DNA from: DATFDN01 sp963767645
GTDB lineage: Bacteria > Pseudomonadota > Alphaproteobacteria > Acetobacterales > Acetobacteraceae
NCBI GenBank assembly: GCA_963767645.1
Contig: CAVYEW010000011.1
Span: 79,233-143,232 of the forward strand
Length of the DNA: 64,000 bases
Direction of reading: 5' to 3'
Numbering within the stretch: position 1 is the stretch's first letter; each line of letters opens with the position of its first letter. The position numbers and the translations under genes were made by a program. Below the pieces are notes generated by a model. It had not been told where the DNA came from. It searched no databases and saw nothing but the letters and a program-made list of their open reading frames with translations. Positions 46,894-57,876 of the stretch are shown here, piece after piece.

Positions 46894-47243
46894 AACGGCA
46901 TGGTGCTTCGCCTACAAAACGGTGGCATTCCACTGGACCATGCTGAACCGCGCCATGACCCGCGGAGCCTTTCCAGGGGAGACTTCTTCATCGGCAGGGG
47001 CTACTGGACGCGGGCGAACCCCGAGCAGTGCCTGCTCGCCACCATCGGCAGGCCGGCGCGCGTGTCGCGGGATGTCAAGTGGCTGATCGTCGCGCCACGC
47101 CGCGAGCACAGTCGCAAGCCGGACGAGGCCTATGAAAAGTAAGGATCGAGAGCTTGGTTGCCGGGCCATATCTCGAGCTTTTTGCCCGAAGCTCGCGGGC
47201 AGGTTGGACCAGTTGGGGAAACGAGACCACGCTCTTTGACGCT
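46891..47243 (+). pseudogene. C-terminal fragment of an MT-A70 family adenine methylase
   Basis: AWCFAYKTVAFHW, then in another frame GRGYWTRANPEQCLLATIGR and REHSRKPDEAYEK, then in a third VAGPYLELFARSSRAGWTSW with GNETTLFD. Together these are the second half of an MT-A70 (IME4-like) N6-adenine methyltransferase of phages and islands. The N-terminal AdoMet part and the DPPW catalytic motif are missing and at least two frameshifts are present, so it is dead. Confidence 0.7.
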
Positions 47244-47439
47244 GGCGGGGTATCGACGCTTAGATTGCCTCCTACAGGCGTTGCCCCAAGTGGCCCGCAG
47301 GCAGACCTTTTTCAGGGCAGCTGCCATCGGAGCCTGCCGAGGTCAGAAGCCAGGGCGGCCACCGACTCTGGAACACGGGTCAGATCGATCCAGACCTAAT
47401 CCGGTCGATCCGGACCCGATCCAACGCCAACTGGCCCCG

Positions 47440-47696
47440 CCCCGCGGCACGCTGATCCGCACCGGGCCGAAGCTGCCGGTGAGCTGGCGCTCGCGCCTCC
47501 CGTTCCGATACCCCCTCGGCACGCTGGCATCCCGCTCGTAGCGGCCGCGCCCCAGCGCCGTCTCCAGCTCCTGCTCGATCAGTTCCTCGATGAAGCCGCG
47601 CACCCGCTCGCGTATGCCCGCCTCGATCGGGTCGAACCAAGCCCCGCCCGCGAACAGCATCGTGCCGTCCGCCGTCGTCGTGCTATCGTCGTCCAT
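47440..47696 (-). pseudogene. IS256-family transposase, N-terminal fragment
   Basis: About 85 residues match the start of IS256-type transposases: GGAWFDPIEAGIRERVRGFI, EQELETALGRGRYERDASVP and GYRNGRRERQLTGSFGPVRI. After ISVPRG the similarity stops abruptly and a short run of gatcca/gatccg-like repeats follows to about 47385. No DDE residues, no terminal inverted repeats and no other half are present, so this is a truncated insertion sequence. Confidence 0.72.
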
Positions 47697-48044
47697 GGCG
47701 TGATCTCCGCCGGCGTGCCCACGCCGGTTATGGCTCGTTGAACAAGCCGGAGATTACGCCACCCCGCTTTCCACCACATCCGCGACGGCACCACCGATGA
47801 TCCTGGACGGACAATTGTGTGGTCTGTCCCAGCAATGGTTAATATCAGCGAGAGGGGTGATCGATGACGGAGAGTTCGGCGGAGCGGCCGGGGGCTGTGG
47901 GGCAGTGAACGCTAGCGCTGTCCTGCGCAGCAGCAAGCACCGCCCGGTGACCAGTCCGTCCCCAATGCTCGTTGGTCGACACGCCGTTGACCACCAATCC
48001 TCCTCGGCATCAAGATTGGGTCGAGAAACGTCTAGAGATGGCTG
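47697..48044. other. Gene-free stretch before the DISARM locus
   Basis: About 350 bp in which I see no credible gene or strong signal. A short open frame at 47797-48045 has no recognisable content. The DISARM promoter is expected here but could not be identified. Confidence 0.5.
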
Positions 48045-51000
48045 ATGGCCGTAATGCCACAGGTCGGCGACTTCGTTCGTGTGCGAACTCGCCGATGGCT
48101 GATCGAAGGGGAGCGCTCCGCGGGTCCAAATTTAACCGCTCTGCGTCTCGCCTGTGTGGATGATGATGCTCAAGGCGAGACCGCAGATGTCGTGTGGCAT
48201 GCGGAACTTGATGCGCAGGTGCTGCAAGACGAGGGATGGAGGGCGCTCGCTCAGGCCGGAACCGACGAGCCCGCAAGCTTCGCTAGCTATCTGCGGACTC
48301 TGCGCTGGAACACTTCGACAGCTGCGGATAAGGATCTTTTCCAGGCGCCGTTCCGCGCGGGCATTCGCCTCGATTCCTACCAGCTTCTACCCCTCCGTAA
48401 GGCACTGCGCCTCCCGCGCGTCAACCTGTTGATTGCTGACGATGTCGGCGCGGGCAAGACAGTCGAGGCGGGCCTGGTGCTCCGGGAAATGCTGCTCCGC
48501 CGACGCATCGACTTCATTGTGGTCAGCGCACCTGCCGGCATGGTCCGGCAATGGCAAGACGAGCTAGAAGCTAAATTCGGCCTGACATTTCTGGCTATCG
48601 ATCGCGAGCAGCTCGCAATTCTGAGGCGGGAACGCGGCTTCGGCGCGAATCCCTGGGCAGCGGGCTCTCATTTTGTTATCTCGCATTCGCTGCTCGCTAA
48701 CGAGACCTACGTTGCAGGTCTTCGCGACGCTCTAGGCAGTTTTCGGCCCCGCTCGCTGCTGAGCGTCGACGAGGCGCATCACGCCGCCCCGGCAAGCGGC
48801 TCGCGCTATGCCGTGGACACTCAGTTCACCCGCGCGGTGCGCGGCTTGGCGGAGCGCTTCGAGCACCGGCTGTTCCTCACCGCGACGCCCCATAACGGCC
48901 ACTCGAACTCCTTCTCCAGCCTGCTTGAAATCCTTGATCCGCAGCGCTTCACCCGCGGTGTTCCGGTCCGCCCCCAGGACCTCGACCCGATCATGGTGCG
49001 CCGTCTCAAGTCGGACCTCCGGCACTTCGGCGAGCAGTTTCCCCAACGCATTGTCGAGCCGATTCGGCTCGCGGGCTTGCCGGATGACGCCGCCGAACTT
49101 GTGCTCCCACGCATGCTCGCAGCCTACGGCGAGTCCATTTGCGCCCGTACCGCCGATCTTCCTGGCCGAGAGGCCGGTTTGGCGCGCCTCGCCTTCGTCG
49201 GCCTGCAGCAGCGCCTGCTGTCCTCGATCGCGGCCTTCGCTCGCACGCTGGAGGTCCACCTGAGGTCCATCGACCGCACCGCCGCCCGCGTCTCCCACGC
49301 CGCTGCCGAGAGCTTCGTCCGCGGCGCCCCCGCGACGGAGGACGAGCCGGTGGAGGAGTCTGAGACCGAAAACGCCCTCCACACCGAGGAAGACCAGGCC
49401 GCCGAGGCCGCCGCCGGCTTCGCGGCGCCCGTCTCCGATCGCGCTCCCGTCGAGGCGATGCTCGCCATCGCCAAGGCCAACGCTCACCGGCCGGATGCCC
49501 GCGTTGCCTGGCTCAACACCTGGGTCCGCGCCAATCTCGCACCCGGCGGGCGATGGAACGAGCGTCGCCTCGTGCTCTTCACCGAATACGAGGACACGCG
49601 ACGTTGGCTTGAACGCCGGCTCGCCGAGACGCTGGACGATCTCGACCCTAAGGACCGAATCGCGCCCTATACCGGTGCGACCCCGCTCGACCGTCGAGAC
49701 GAACTAAAGCGCCGGTTCAACGCCGATCCCGCAACTGACAAGCTCCGTATCCTGATCTGCACCGACGCGGCCCGCGAGGGCATCAATCTCCAGGCCCGCT
49801 GCCGCGACCTGATCCATGTGGACCTGCCTTGGAATCCCGCCCGGCTCGAACAGCGCAACGGCCGCATCGACCGCAAGCTGCAACCCTCGCCCGAGGTCTG
49901 GTGCCGCTACTTCGTCTACGCTCAGCGCGCGGAGGACGTCGTCCTCGAATCCCTGGTCCGCAAGACCGAGCTGATCCGCGAGCAGCTCGGCTCGGCCGGC
50001 GAGGTGATTGCCCACCGTGTCACCGACCGCCTCGCTCGCGAAGGCATCACCCGCGTGGCCGTCCAGGCGCGCGAGATCGAGGCCGCGCATGATGACGAAC
50101 TCGTCCACACCGCTCTCGCCGAGATGGACGATTTCGCCAAGGCCCGTCTCGCCCGTCAGGCGAAGGAGCTGGACGATCTGCGGGACACCCTGGAGCACTC
50201 CCGCAAGCGCGTCGGCGTGGACTCGACCGCACTGAAATCAGTCGTCGCGACCGCTTTCACCCGCGCCGGCCTCTCCCTCGACGCGCTCCAGGATGGCGAG
50301 ATCGGCGGCACGCCCCTTTACCGCCTCAACCCCGACCACCCGGCCTTTGCCACCTCAAGCTGGGCCGAGGCGCTGGATGACCTGCGCGCCCGCCGCCGGC
50401 GGCGCACCGAGAAGCTGAAGGACTGGCGGGCCGCCACTCCATTGCGCGCCGTCTCCTTCCGCCCGGCGATCACCTTGCAGGGCGCCGACGCCGAGGGCGT
50501 GGTGCAGCTCCATCTCGAACACCGGCTGGTGCGCCGCCTGCTGTCCCGCTTCCTCAGCCAGGGCTTCCAGTCCGGTCTCTCCCGTGCCGCTGTGATCCTC
50601 GGTCCCGGCGCGCAGCCGCGCGCGATCCTGCTCGGCCGGCTCGCGCTCTATGGGCCTGGTGCCGCGCGGCTCCACGAGGAGATCATCACCGTCACCGCCG
50701 CCTGGACCGAATCGGGCCGCGGCACCAAGCCCTTGCGCCCGTTCGGCTCGATCCGGGAGGAAGCCACGCTCGACCAGCTCCAGACCGCACTCGCCAACCC
50801 GCGCCCCCCGCCGCCGGGGGTCACCGGGCGCATTCGTGGCTGGGCCGCCAAGGACGCCGCCGACCTCGAATCCGAACTCCACAGCCGCGCCGCCGCCCAG
50901 CGTGAGGCTGTCATAAAGCACCTCAGCGCCCGCGGAGAGGCCGAGGCCAACGCGCTCCGCCGCCTGCTGCAGGATCAGCACGATCGCGTTGGCAAAGCCG

Positions 51001-51209
51001 AGGCCCAGCCCGACAGCCCGCAACTCGCGCTATTCCCCGACGAGGAGGCCGAGCAGCGCCGGCGAGAGCGCACCCACTGGCGCCGCAAGCTCGTCTCGCT
51101 CACCGAGCAGATCGCCACCGAGCCCGCCCGCGTGCGCGACAGCTACACGATCCGCGCCGACCGCATCGAAACCGTCGGCCTTCTCTATCTCTGGCCGGAG
51201 ACCGGCTGA
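48045..51209 (+). CDS. drmD: DISARM SNF2-like helicase DrmD
   Basis: A 1054-residue SF2/SNF2-type ATPase. Motif I is IADDVGAGKTVEAGLVLREM (near residue 130), motif II VDEAHH (near 241), motif III LFLTATPHNGHSNSF, and the C-terminal helicase lobe has LICTDAAREGINLQARC and RLEQRNGRIDRKLQP. The long coiled, charged C-terminus is typical of the DrmD helicase found only in class 1 DISARM. It opens the locus and is followed 4 bp later by the methylase gene. Intact; ATG 48054 is an alternative start. Confidence 0.85.
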   Translation: MAVMPQVGDFVRVRTRRWLIEGERSAGPNLTALRLACVDDDAQGETADVVWHAELDAQVLQDEGWRALAQAGTDEPASFASYLRTLRWNTSTAADKDLFQAPFRAGIRLDSYQLLPLRKALRLPRVNLLIADDVGAGKTVEAGLVLREMLLRRRIDFIVVSAPAGMVRQWQDELEAKFGLTFLAIDREQLAILRRERGFGANPWAAGSHFVISHSLLANETYVAGLRDALGSFRPRSLLSVDEAHHAAPASGSRYAVDTQFTRAVRGLAERFEHRLFLTATPHNGHSNSFSSLLEILDPQRFTRGVPVRPQDLDPIMVRRLKSDLRHFGEQFPQRIVEPIRLAGLPDDAAELVLPRMLAAYGESICARTADLPGREAGLARLAFVGLQQRLLSSIAAFARTLEVHLRSIDRTAARVSHAAAESFVRGAPATEDEPVEESETENALHTEEDQAAEAAAGFAAPVSDRAPVEAMLAIAKANAHRPDARVAWLNTWVRANLAPGGRWNERRLVLFTEYEDTRRWLERRLAETLDDLDPKDRIAPYTGATPLDRRDELKRRFNADPATDKLRILICTDAAREGINLQARCRDLIHVDLPWNPARLEQRNGRIDRKLQPSPEVWCRYFVYAQRAEDVVLESLVRKTELIREQLGSAGEVIAHRVTDRLAREGITRVAVQAREIEAAHDDELVHTALAEMDDFAKARLARQAKELDDLRDTLEHSRKRVGVDSTALKSVVATAFTRAGLSLDALQDGEIGGTPLYRLNPDHPAFATSSWAEALDDLRARRRRRTEKLKDWRAATPLRAVSFRPAITLQGADAEGVVQLHLEHRLVRRLLSRFLSQGFQSGLSRAAVILGPGAQPRAILLGRLALYGPGAARLHEEIITVTAAWTESGRGTKPLRPFGSIREEATLDQLQTALANPRPPPPGVTGRIRGWAAKDAADLESELHSRAAAQREAVIKHLSARGEAEANALRRLLQDQHDRVGKAEAQPDSPQLALFPDEEAEQRRRERTHWRRKLVSLTEQIATEPARVRDSYTIRADRIETVGLLYLWPETG

Positions 51210-53829
51210 CCCGATGCCCGCCCTAGACCCCAATCTTGAATGGCTGGGCCACGTCCAGCCTGTCGGCCTCGTCGTCGCCCCGGCCGTCCTCAAGCGCCAC
51301 GAGCTAGTGCCGGAGGAGCAGACCCTCGCCGATTCCGAGGACGTCGCCGGCCATCTCTCGCCTAATGACAACGGCCCCGCGCTTCCCGGCCCCTGGGCCT
51401 TCTTCGCTGAAATCCTGGGCTGGCGCCCCGCGCAGGTGGCCGGCGCGCCCAGCGGCCCGGCAATCCCGGACGACCTCTCCGCCTGGGTGTCCGAGAGCGA
51501 AACCCAGCTCGCTCCGAGCTGGACCGTTTCCGCCCCCGAGGGTGGCTGGCAGCTCCTCGTCCGCCTGGAACCGCCGGGTATCGCCGCCGACGCGCGCGGC
51601 GCGCAGGAAGGCTGGGAGGCCACACCGCATCAGCGGCTGGAACGTCTTCTGCGAGAGACCGGCGTTCCCACCGGCCTGCTGCTGACTGACACCGAGCTTC
51701 GCCTCATCCACGCCCCCAAGGGCGAGACCAGCGGCTGGCTCGCCTTCCCGTTGCATGCTCTCGGCTGCGTCGCCGGCCGCCCAATGCTGGGCGGGCTCAA
51801 GCTCCTGCTCTCCTCTTTCAGGCTGCACAACGACGCACCGGACCGCCGTCTGGCCGCCCTGCTGAAGGCCAGCCGCGACGCCCAGGCGGAGGTTCTCTGC
51901 CCAGCTCGCCTCCCAGGTGCTGGGCGCGCTGCATGCGCTGCTGCGCGGCCTTCACGCAGCCGACCGCCCGCGGATCGAGGCCCTGGCGAAGCAGCGCCCT
52001 GCTCACCTCTACGAAGGCCTGCTGACAATCCTGCTGCGCCTTGTGTTTCTCCTCTACGCTGAGGATCGCGCGCTAATCCCTTCCGCCACCGATAGCGAGG
52101 CCTGCGCGCTCTACGAGCAGGGCTACGGTGTGCGCCCGCTGCACGCCCAGCTTCTACAGGACGAAGCGCACCATCCGGACACGATGGAAGAGCGCCGCGG
52201 CGCTTGGCCGCGCCTGCTCGCGCTGTTCCGCCTCGTGCACGTGGGCGACGGCTCGGGCTGGATCCGCGGCCGCGGGGGCAAGCTGTTCGACCCCGCCGAG
52301 TTCCCTTACCTGCAGGGCCAGGACCGGCCGGCCGACTCGCCCGCACCCGCCCCGGTCTCCGATGGCTGCGTGCTGCGTGTCCTTGATCTGCTGCTGACGC
52401 TGAATGGCGAGCGTCTGTCCTACCGCACGCTCGACGTGGAGCAGATCGGCAGCGTCTACGAAACGGTGATGGGCTTCACGGTGCTGACGCTCCCCAGCGC
52501 AGCAATCGCGATCAAGGCCGGCAAAAACAACCGCACGCCGGTGTTCGTGGACCTCGCGGCGCTCGCTGCGCGCAAGCCCCCGGACCGCGAGAAGTTCCTG
52601 AAGGACGAAGCCAATCGCGGCCAGGTTCCCGCTAGGGTGAAGCAGGCGGTGGCGGCCGCCTCCCACCCGGCGGCACTGGCCGAGGCGTTGCACCCGATCG
52701 TCGATGAGCGCGGCAGCCCCGGAGGCCACGCCGCCCCGCCCGGCACGCCGCTGCTTCAGCCCACCGATGAGCGCCGCCGCACCGGCAGCCACTACACCCC
52801 GCGCACGCTCACTGAGCCGATCGTGCGGTACGCGCTGGAGCCGGCTTTCGAGCGGATCGGCGAGGACGCGACGCCCGAGCAGGTGCTGGCGCTGAAGATC
52901 TGCGACCCGGCTATGGGGTCCGGCGCCTTCCTGGTGGAGGCGTGCCGCCAGCTTGCCGCCCGGCTGGTGCGCGCCTGGACGCGCCACCGCGGCACGCGGC
53001 CGGAGGTCCCGCCGGACGAGGACGAGGATTTGCTGGCCCGCCGGCTGGTGGCGCAACGCTGTCTGTATGGCGTGGACCGCAACCCGATGGCGACCGATTT
53101 GGCGCGGCTCTCGCTATGGCTGGCGACGCTGGCGCGCGACCACGAGTTCACCTTTCTCGACCATGCGTTGAAGACAGGCGATAGTCTCGTGGGCCTGACG
53201 GCGCGCCAGATCGCCGGCCTGCGCTGGAGCGACGCGCAGCCTGACGTCGCCCCGTTCAGTGGCTTCGTGCGCGACCGGGTGCGGCAGGCGACTGAGGGCC
53301 GGCGCGAGATTCGCGAGGCCCCCGACCACGTGACGCGCCAAATCCAGGAACAGCGGCACCGAAGCATCGAGGGGTGGACCGAACAGGTGCGCCTGCTAGG
53401 AAACGCGGCCCTGGCGGCGTTCTTCGGGAACGACAAGCCGAAGGCGCGGGAGGTCGCACGGCGTACACTGGGTGTATCGGCGAGCTTGCTGCCGGAACAG
53501 ACTTGGCCTCGGATCGCTTCTGCCGCAGCAAGACTGAGAGAATATGGTGTGCTCCCATTCATATGGGAAATCGAGTTTCCGGAGGTCTTTGGGGGAGAAA
53601 GTCGGGGATTTGATGGGATCACCGGGAATCCTCCATTCCTAGGCGGAACTTCGATTTCTGAGCGCTTTGGAATGCAGTATTTCCAGTTTCTGCGCGAGAA
53701 ATACCCCCCCGCCGGACACCATTGTGACCTGGTGGGCTATTTTTTTCGTGCGGCGTTCAACCTGCTTGGAGCTTCAGGTTGTATGGGCCTATTGGCTACA
53801 AACACAATTTGCCAGGGCGACACGAGAGA

Positions 53830-53840
53830 GGGGACCCTGC
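53830..53840. repeat. Target-site duplication, left copy
   Basis: ggggaccctgc directly before the left end of the IS4-family element; the identical 11 bases follow its right end at 55205-55215. Eleven bases fits the IS4 family range. Confidence 0.88.
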
Positions 53841-55204
53841 CATAGGCGCTAAAATAAGTCGTGGACGGGGTATTGGATAGCGGGCCTTCGTTTTCGCGGT
53901 GCGTTGGCCAGGTGGCGATGGAAGTTTGCTGGTGCTTCCAGGATGTTGGCGAGGGAGATTGGACCGAGGATGATGGCAAGCAGCACCATCAGCACGGTTT
54001 TCTGCCGGCCCAGAGGGATGGGACGTAAGCCGCGTCCAGCAAGTCCTCAGGGGGAAGATTCCAGGATATCCTGGCTGAGATCGTCACACAGCAACGCAAG
54101 AATGAGGTGGGCATACAGCCAACTTCGCGATCCGCGTTCGCTCCACGTTGGGAGCCGGTCGACATGCAGCAGCGACTTCAGGCGCTTGAACGCGAGTTCG
54201 ATTTGCCAGCGCAGCCGGTAGACCGCGAGGACCGCCTTCGCACTGTATCCGCCCTTGGGCAGGGATGTCGCCAGGATCACGAATTCCGCCGCGATCAGGC
54301 TGCGCGGGTCGAGGGCTTTGCCCTTGTTGGCTGCCGCGCGGCGCGGCGCCATCCGTGTGGCTTCAGCCGCTTCGGGCGTCTTGCGCTGCACGATCAGCCG
54401 CACCGCCAACACGGGCTCATCGCGGCCGACCGGCGCGCGCAGGTTCACCTCATGCGGGCTCGAACCTGGCGGCAGACATTGCAGATAGCCGATCAGATCG
54501 ACGGATTTGCCGGCCGGGTTGGTCAGTTGCAGCGCGTTCCAGCCCAGCCGCACGATGAAGTCGGCGGTGCCGCCGCTCTGCGCGCGGAAGCGTCGCAACG
54601 CCGGTGCTCGGGCGTAATTGCGATCACCGATGCGAATTTCACCTGGGCACGGGGCGCCACGCTCCAGCGCTTCGGCGCCATGTTGGTCGGTCAGTTCGAG
54701 ATGCGCGAACCCGCCGCGTCCGAGATCGAACACGCCGTGGACACGCCAGTCGGTGCCGGTGCTGCCGGGTTTGCTCACGCAGGTGCCGTCGGCGAGGCGC
54801 AAGGTTCGACCAGGCCAACGCAACTCCGCACCAGGGGCTTTCGCCGCCAGCAGGCGTTCCACCAAGGCCGCGAGAAAGTCCGTCGCCTGGTTCAGCCGGT
54901 ATTTGACGGCCGGGTTGCTGAGTTCGACGATCCCAAGCATCGACGCCCAGGCCGCGGTCTGACGCAAAGACAGTCCACCCGGTCCGCGCGCAAGGGCGAT
55001 CCGCAACAGGCTCGCACCATCGACAATCTCACGCTTGCGCTGGATCGCCTTCGTCTCCAGCGCCAAACGATCAAGGTCGAGGTCCGACGGAAGTCGCGCC
55101 AGCAGAGCGGAGAACTGGTCGGCCAGGACAGATGCCGCATCATGCATCTACCCTCAGAATCAAGCCAATTCGCGTCGGGTCAACCCCCTATTTTAGCGCC
55201 TATG
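53841..55204 (-). mobile_element. Complete IS4-family insertion sequence, 1364 bp
   Basis: Terminal inverted repeats are cataggcgctaaaata at the left (53841-53856) and its complement at the right (55189-55204), perfect over 16 bp. One transposase gene fills the element on the minus strand. It is flanked by an 11-bp direct duplication and interrupts the drmMI methylase. Perfect ends, an intact transposase and a perfect duplication all point to recent insertion. Confidence 0.92.
54047..55147 (-). CDS. IS4-family transposase
   Basis: A 366-residue DDE transposase. The first aspartate is in RLADGTCVSKPG, the second in IGDRNYARAPALRRF, and the glutamate lies in YRLRWQIELAFKRLKSLL, the Y-(2)-R-(3)-E-(6)-K signature of the IS4 family. 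The N-terminal helices (SLLRIALARGPGGLSLRQTA) form the usual DNA-binding part. Start ATG 55147 is 57 bp inside the right end. The frame is unbroken, so the element may still be active. Confidence 0.92.
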   Translation of the reverse strand: MHDAASVLADQFSALLARLPSDLDLDRLALETKAIQRKREIVDGASLLRIALARGPGGLSLRQTAAWASMLGIVELSNPAVKYRLNQATDFLAALVERLLAAKAPGAELRWPGRTLRLADGTCVSKPGSTGTDWRVHGVFDLGRGGFAHLELTDQHGAEALERGAPCPGEIRIGDRNYARAPALRRFRAQSGGTADFIVRLGWNALQLTNPAGKSVDLIGYLQCLPPGSSPHEVNLRAPVGRDEPVLAVRLIVQRKTPEAAEATRMAPRRAAANKGKALDPRSLIAAEFVILATSLPKGGYSAKAVLAVYRLRWQIELAFKRLKSLLHVDRLPTWSERGSRSWLYAHLILALLCDDLSQDILESSP

Positions 55205-55215
55205 GGGGACCCTGC
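55205..55215. repeat. Target-site duplication, right copy
   Basis: ggggaccctgc, identical to the 11 bases at 53830-53840; together they bracket the IS4-family element. Confidence 0.88.
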
Positions 55216-56455
55216 TCCCTGTCCTAAATGCCGGCGGCAGTATCAAGCATTGCATCCGACGACTTCCTTGGCCGGGAGAAGCCGCAATCATAGTTTCTGT
55301 TGTTCATATCGCAAAAGATCCAAAGCTGAAAAGCGCCGTTCTCGATAACCGTAAGGTCGAGCGAATTTCTGCTTACCTCCTTCCGGGTGATAATGACGCA
55401 TCACCCTTACCACTTAGAGGAAATCCCTATTTCTCCTTGGGGTGCAAGATCTATGGACAGGGATTCTTGTTTGATAATGGTGATTCTGCCTGCTCGCCCC
55501 TCGCAACGATGCAAGAGATTCTGCGCACCAGGCCCGATTTGGCCGCTCGGATCAGGCCTTATATTGGAGGTGAAGATCTGAACTCAAATCCGAGCCAGTC
55601 TTCCGAGAGATATGCCATTTATCTTTGTGACATCGAGGACGAGGTTGATTTGAAAGCTGCCGCACCGCTCGCAGAGATTGTCCGCGAGAAGGTCTATCCC
55701 GAGCGGATGCGACTAGGTAGCAACCCGAATAACATTCCTCTTCGAAAGAAATGGTGGGCTTATCAAGCGCACAGACCTGTCTTGCAATCGCTTCTGCGAA
55801 CGCTGAAGGCGGTCATAGTGACATCGCGCGTTAGCCCCCACATGAACTTTTCGATTGTCGATCCAAACCTACTCTTCAATGAAAAAGTAGTGGTAATATG
55901 TTCGGAAACTATAGGCACTTTTTCGTTCCTGCAATCAAGAACGCACGAGGTCTGGGCAAGAACATTCTGTTCTACGCTGAAGGATGACCTGAACTACTCC
56001 GCATCTGATTGCTTCGAGACTTTCGCTTTCCCGAAGGACCGCGGGGATATACCTGAGGATCGAGGACGGCAATATCTGGATCACCGTACAAAGACCGCGA
56101 TCACCCGCAACGAGGGCCTGACCAAGATCTACAACCGCTTCCATGACCCGGCCGAGCGCGCACCCCACATCCAGCGCCTGCGGGAGTTGCACCACGCGAT
56201 GGATGTCGCGGTGCTGCGCGCCTATAACTGGGACGACCTCGCCGACCGCGCCGCGCCCGAATTCCTCACCGCGGACACCGAACCCGACCACCGCTACCAG
56301 GGTCGCCTGTTCTGGCCCGCCCCGTTCCGCGAGGAGGTGCTGGGCCGCCTCCTCGACCTCAACCGCACCCGCGCCGAACAAGAACGCCGCCTCGGCGTCT
56401 CGCCGAGCCGTACCGCTCATGCAGACGTCGAAGACACGCTGGAGGACGCCGACTG

Positions 56456-57876
56456 ATGGCCGTCCGGCCGCAGCGCATCCGTAATCCGGTGCACAACCTG
56501 ATCGAGTTCGGCACTGACCAGTTTGAGCACGCGCTTTGGGAAGCGATACAGACGCCGCCCTTCCAGCGCCTACGCCGCATTCGCCAGCTCGGGTTTCCGA
56601 GTTCGTCTTCCCCGGCGCCACCTATACAAGGTTCGCGCATAGTCTTGGCGTCTTCCACATTGCACGTGCGCTGATGCGGATCATCAAACGGCACATTGAA
56701 ACCAGCGGCCGGCAGTACGGCGAGCATCAAGCGTACGTCGCCCTTGCCGCCGCGCTGCTCCATGACGTCGGCCACGGTATGTTCAGCCACGCCTTCGAGG
56801 CAGTCGGCAAAGAGTTCGGCCTGGTATTGGCCGAGCACGAGCATGTCAGCGCGCTGCTGGTTCGCAACACGGAGATTGCCGGCGCCCTGGAACCGCTCGG
56901 CAAAAGCTTTGCCACTGAGGTCGCAACACTGGTCGGGCAAAAGGGTCCCGGCAACCTCTACGATGCCGTCGTTTCCAGCCAGTTCGACGCTGACCGGCTC
57001 GACTACATGCAGCGCGATCGCCTGATGACCGGGGTCATGAGCAGCGGCGTCGATCCAATTTGGCTGCTCGCGAACCTGGAAGTCACATCGGTCCCGCTTG
57101 GCGCGGACGATCAGGCGTCTGGTGAGATCGAGACGCTGGTGTTGGGGCCGAAAGCTGCGCAAACCGCGGAAAGCTACCTGCTCTCGCTCTTTCACCTCTA
57201 TCCGAACGTGTACCTGCACAAGGCCACCCGCGGAGCCGAGGTCCTCTTCGGAGCACTGATGCGACGCTTGCTCCGGCTCGAAAAAGAGGGGCATAGCGTG
57301 CGAAGCGGACTGTCGGAGAACCATCCAATTCGACGATTCGTCGTCGATCCCGGCCGGCTGCAGCATGCACAGGCGCTGGATGACTCAGTGTTCTGGGGCG
57401 CGCTGCCGATGATGGTCGAGGCCGAAGATGGGGAACTCAAGCGGCTGGCGATCGCTTTGCGGGAGCGAAAACTCCTCCGTTGCATTGACCTTGTGCAGCG
57501 GGTCGAGGCGGCGCTACCGCGGCGGGGCGGCGACAACCCGCTCACCCATCGGGGGCGGGTTAGGGAAATCGTGAAGAAGATCGAGGACCGGCTGAGAGCC
57601 TGGGCGGCAGAAGACCCGAGCGGGTCTGCCCGTGTGCTCATCGACCGCTACAGCCGCTCGCCCTGCAAGCGCTATGGCGAGTCGGACACACCGCTGAACC
57701 GCGTTCTCATCCGCGGCGGCTCGGGCCGGCTGCTGGACATGGCCGAGTTCTCCCCGATCATCGCCGCCGCCGAGCCGTTCGAAATCTGCCGGGCCTACCT
57801 CTTTCGTGACAACAAGGATGCCGAGACGGTGATAGAGAACATAATAGGAACAAACACGCGAACGAGGAAGCGATGA
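56456..57876 (+). pseudogene. HD-domain phosphohydrolase (YwfO-like), frameshifted
   Basis: An HD-superfamily phosphohydrolase of about 473 residues related to dNTPase-like proteins. PVHNLIEFGTDQFEHALWEA and FQRLRRIRQLGF open the protein; then a t is missing in a t-run near 56600 and SEFVFPGATYTRFAHSLGVF continues in the next frame. The metal-binding HD motif is ALLHDVGHGMFSHAFEAVGK, with HEHVSALL and DADRLDYMQRD completing the site. The ATG overlaps the drmMI stop (TGATG). It forms a pair with the next gene, with which it overlaps by 4 bp. HD-YwgA pairs also occur outside DISARM loci. Confidence 0.78.

Larger units (their letters stand above)
51214..56456 (+). pseudogene. drmMI: DISARM adenine methylase DrmMI, frameshifted and split by an IS
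   Basis: A class 1 DISARM N6-adenine methylase (Eco57I-like, about 1280 residues when restored) that marks host DNA. Motif I is KICDPAMGSGAFLVEACRQL and motif IV GNPPF. Two lesions: an extra t near 51890 breaks AEVSAQLASQVLGALHALLR, and an IS4-family element with an 11-bp target duplication is inserted after GDTREGTL. Removing the IS joins this exactly to LPVLNAGGSIKHC and the C-terminal target-recognition region. That region (about 53470-56090) is clearly more AT-rich than both flanks. As read, no functional methylase can be made. Confidence 0.85.

Noticed and set aside
47343..47696. Complete IS256 element
   Set aside because: Only the first 85 or so residues of the transposase remain, without DDE residues or terminal repeats.
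47797..48045. 82-codon plus-strand frame before drmD
   Set aside because: No ribosome site, no homology feel and atypical codon use.
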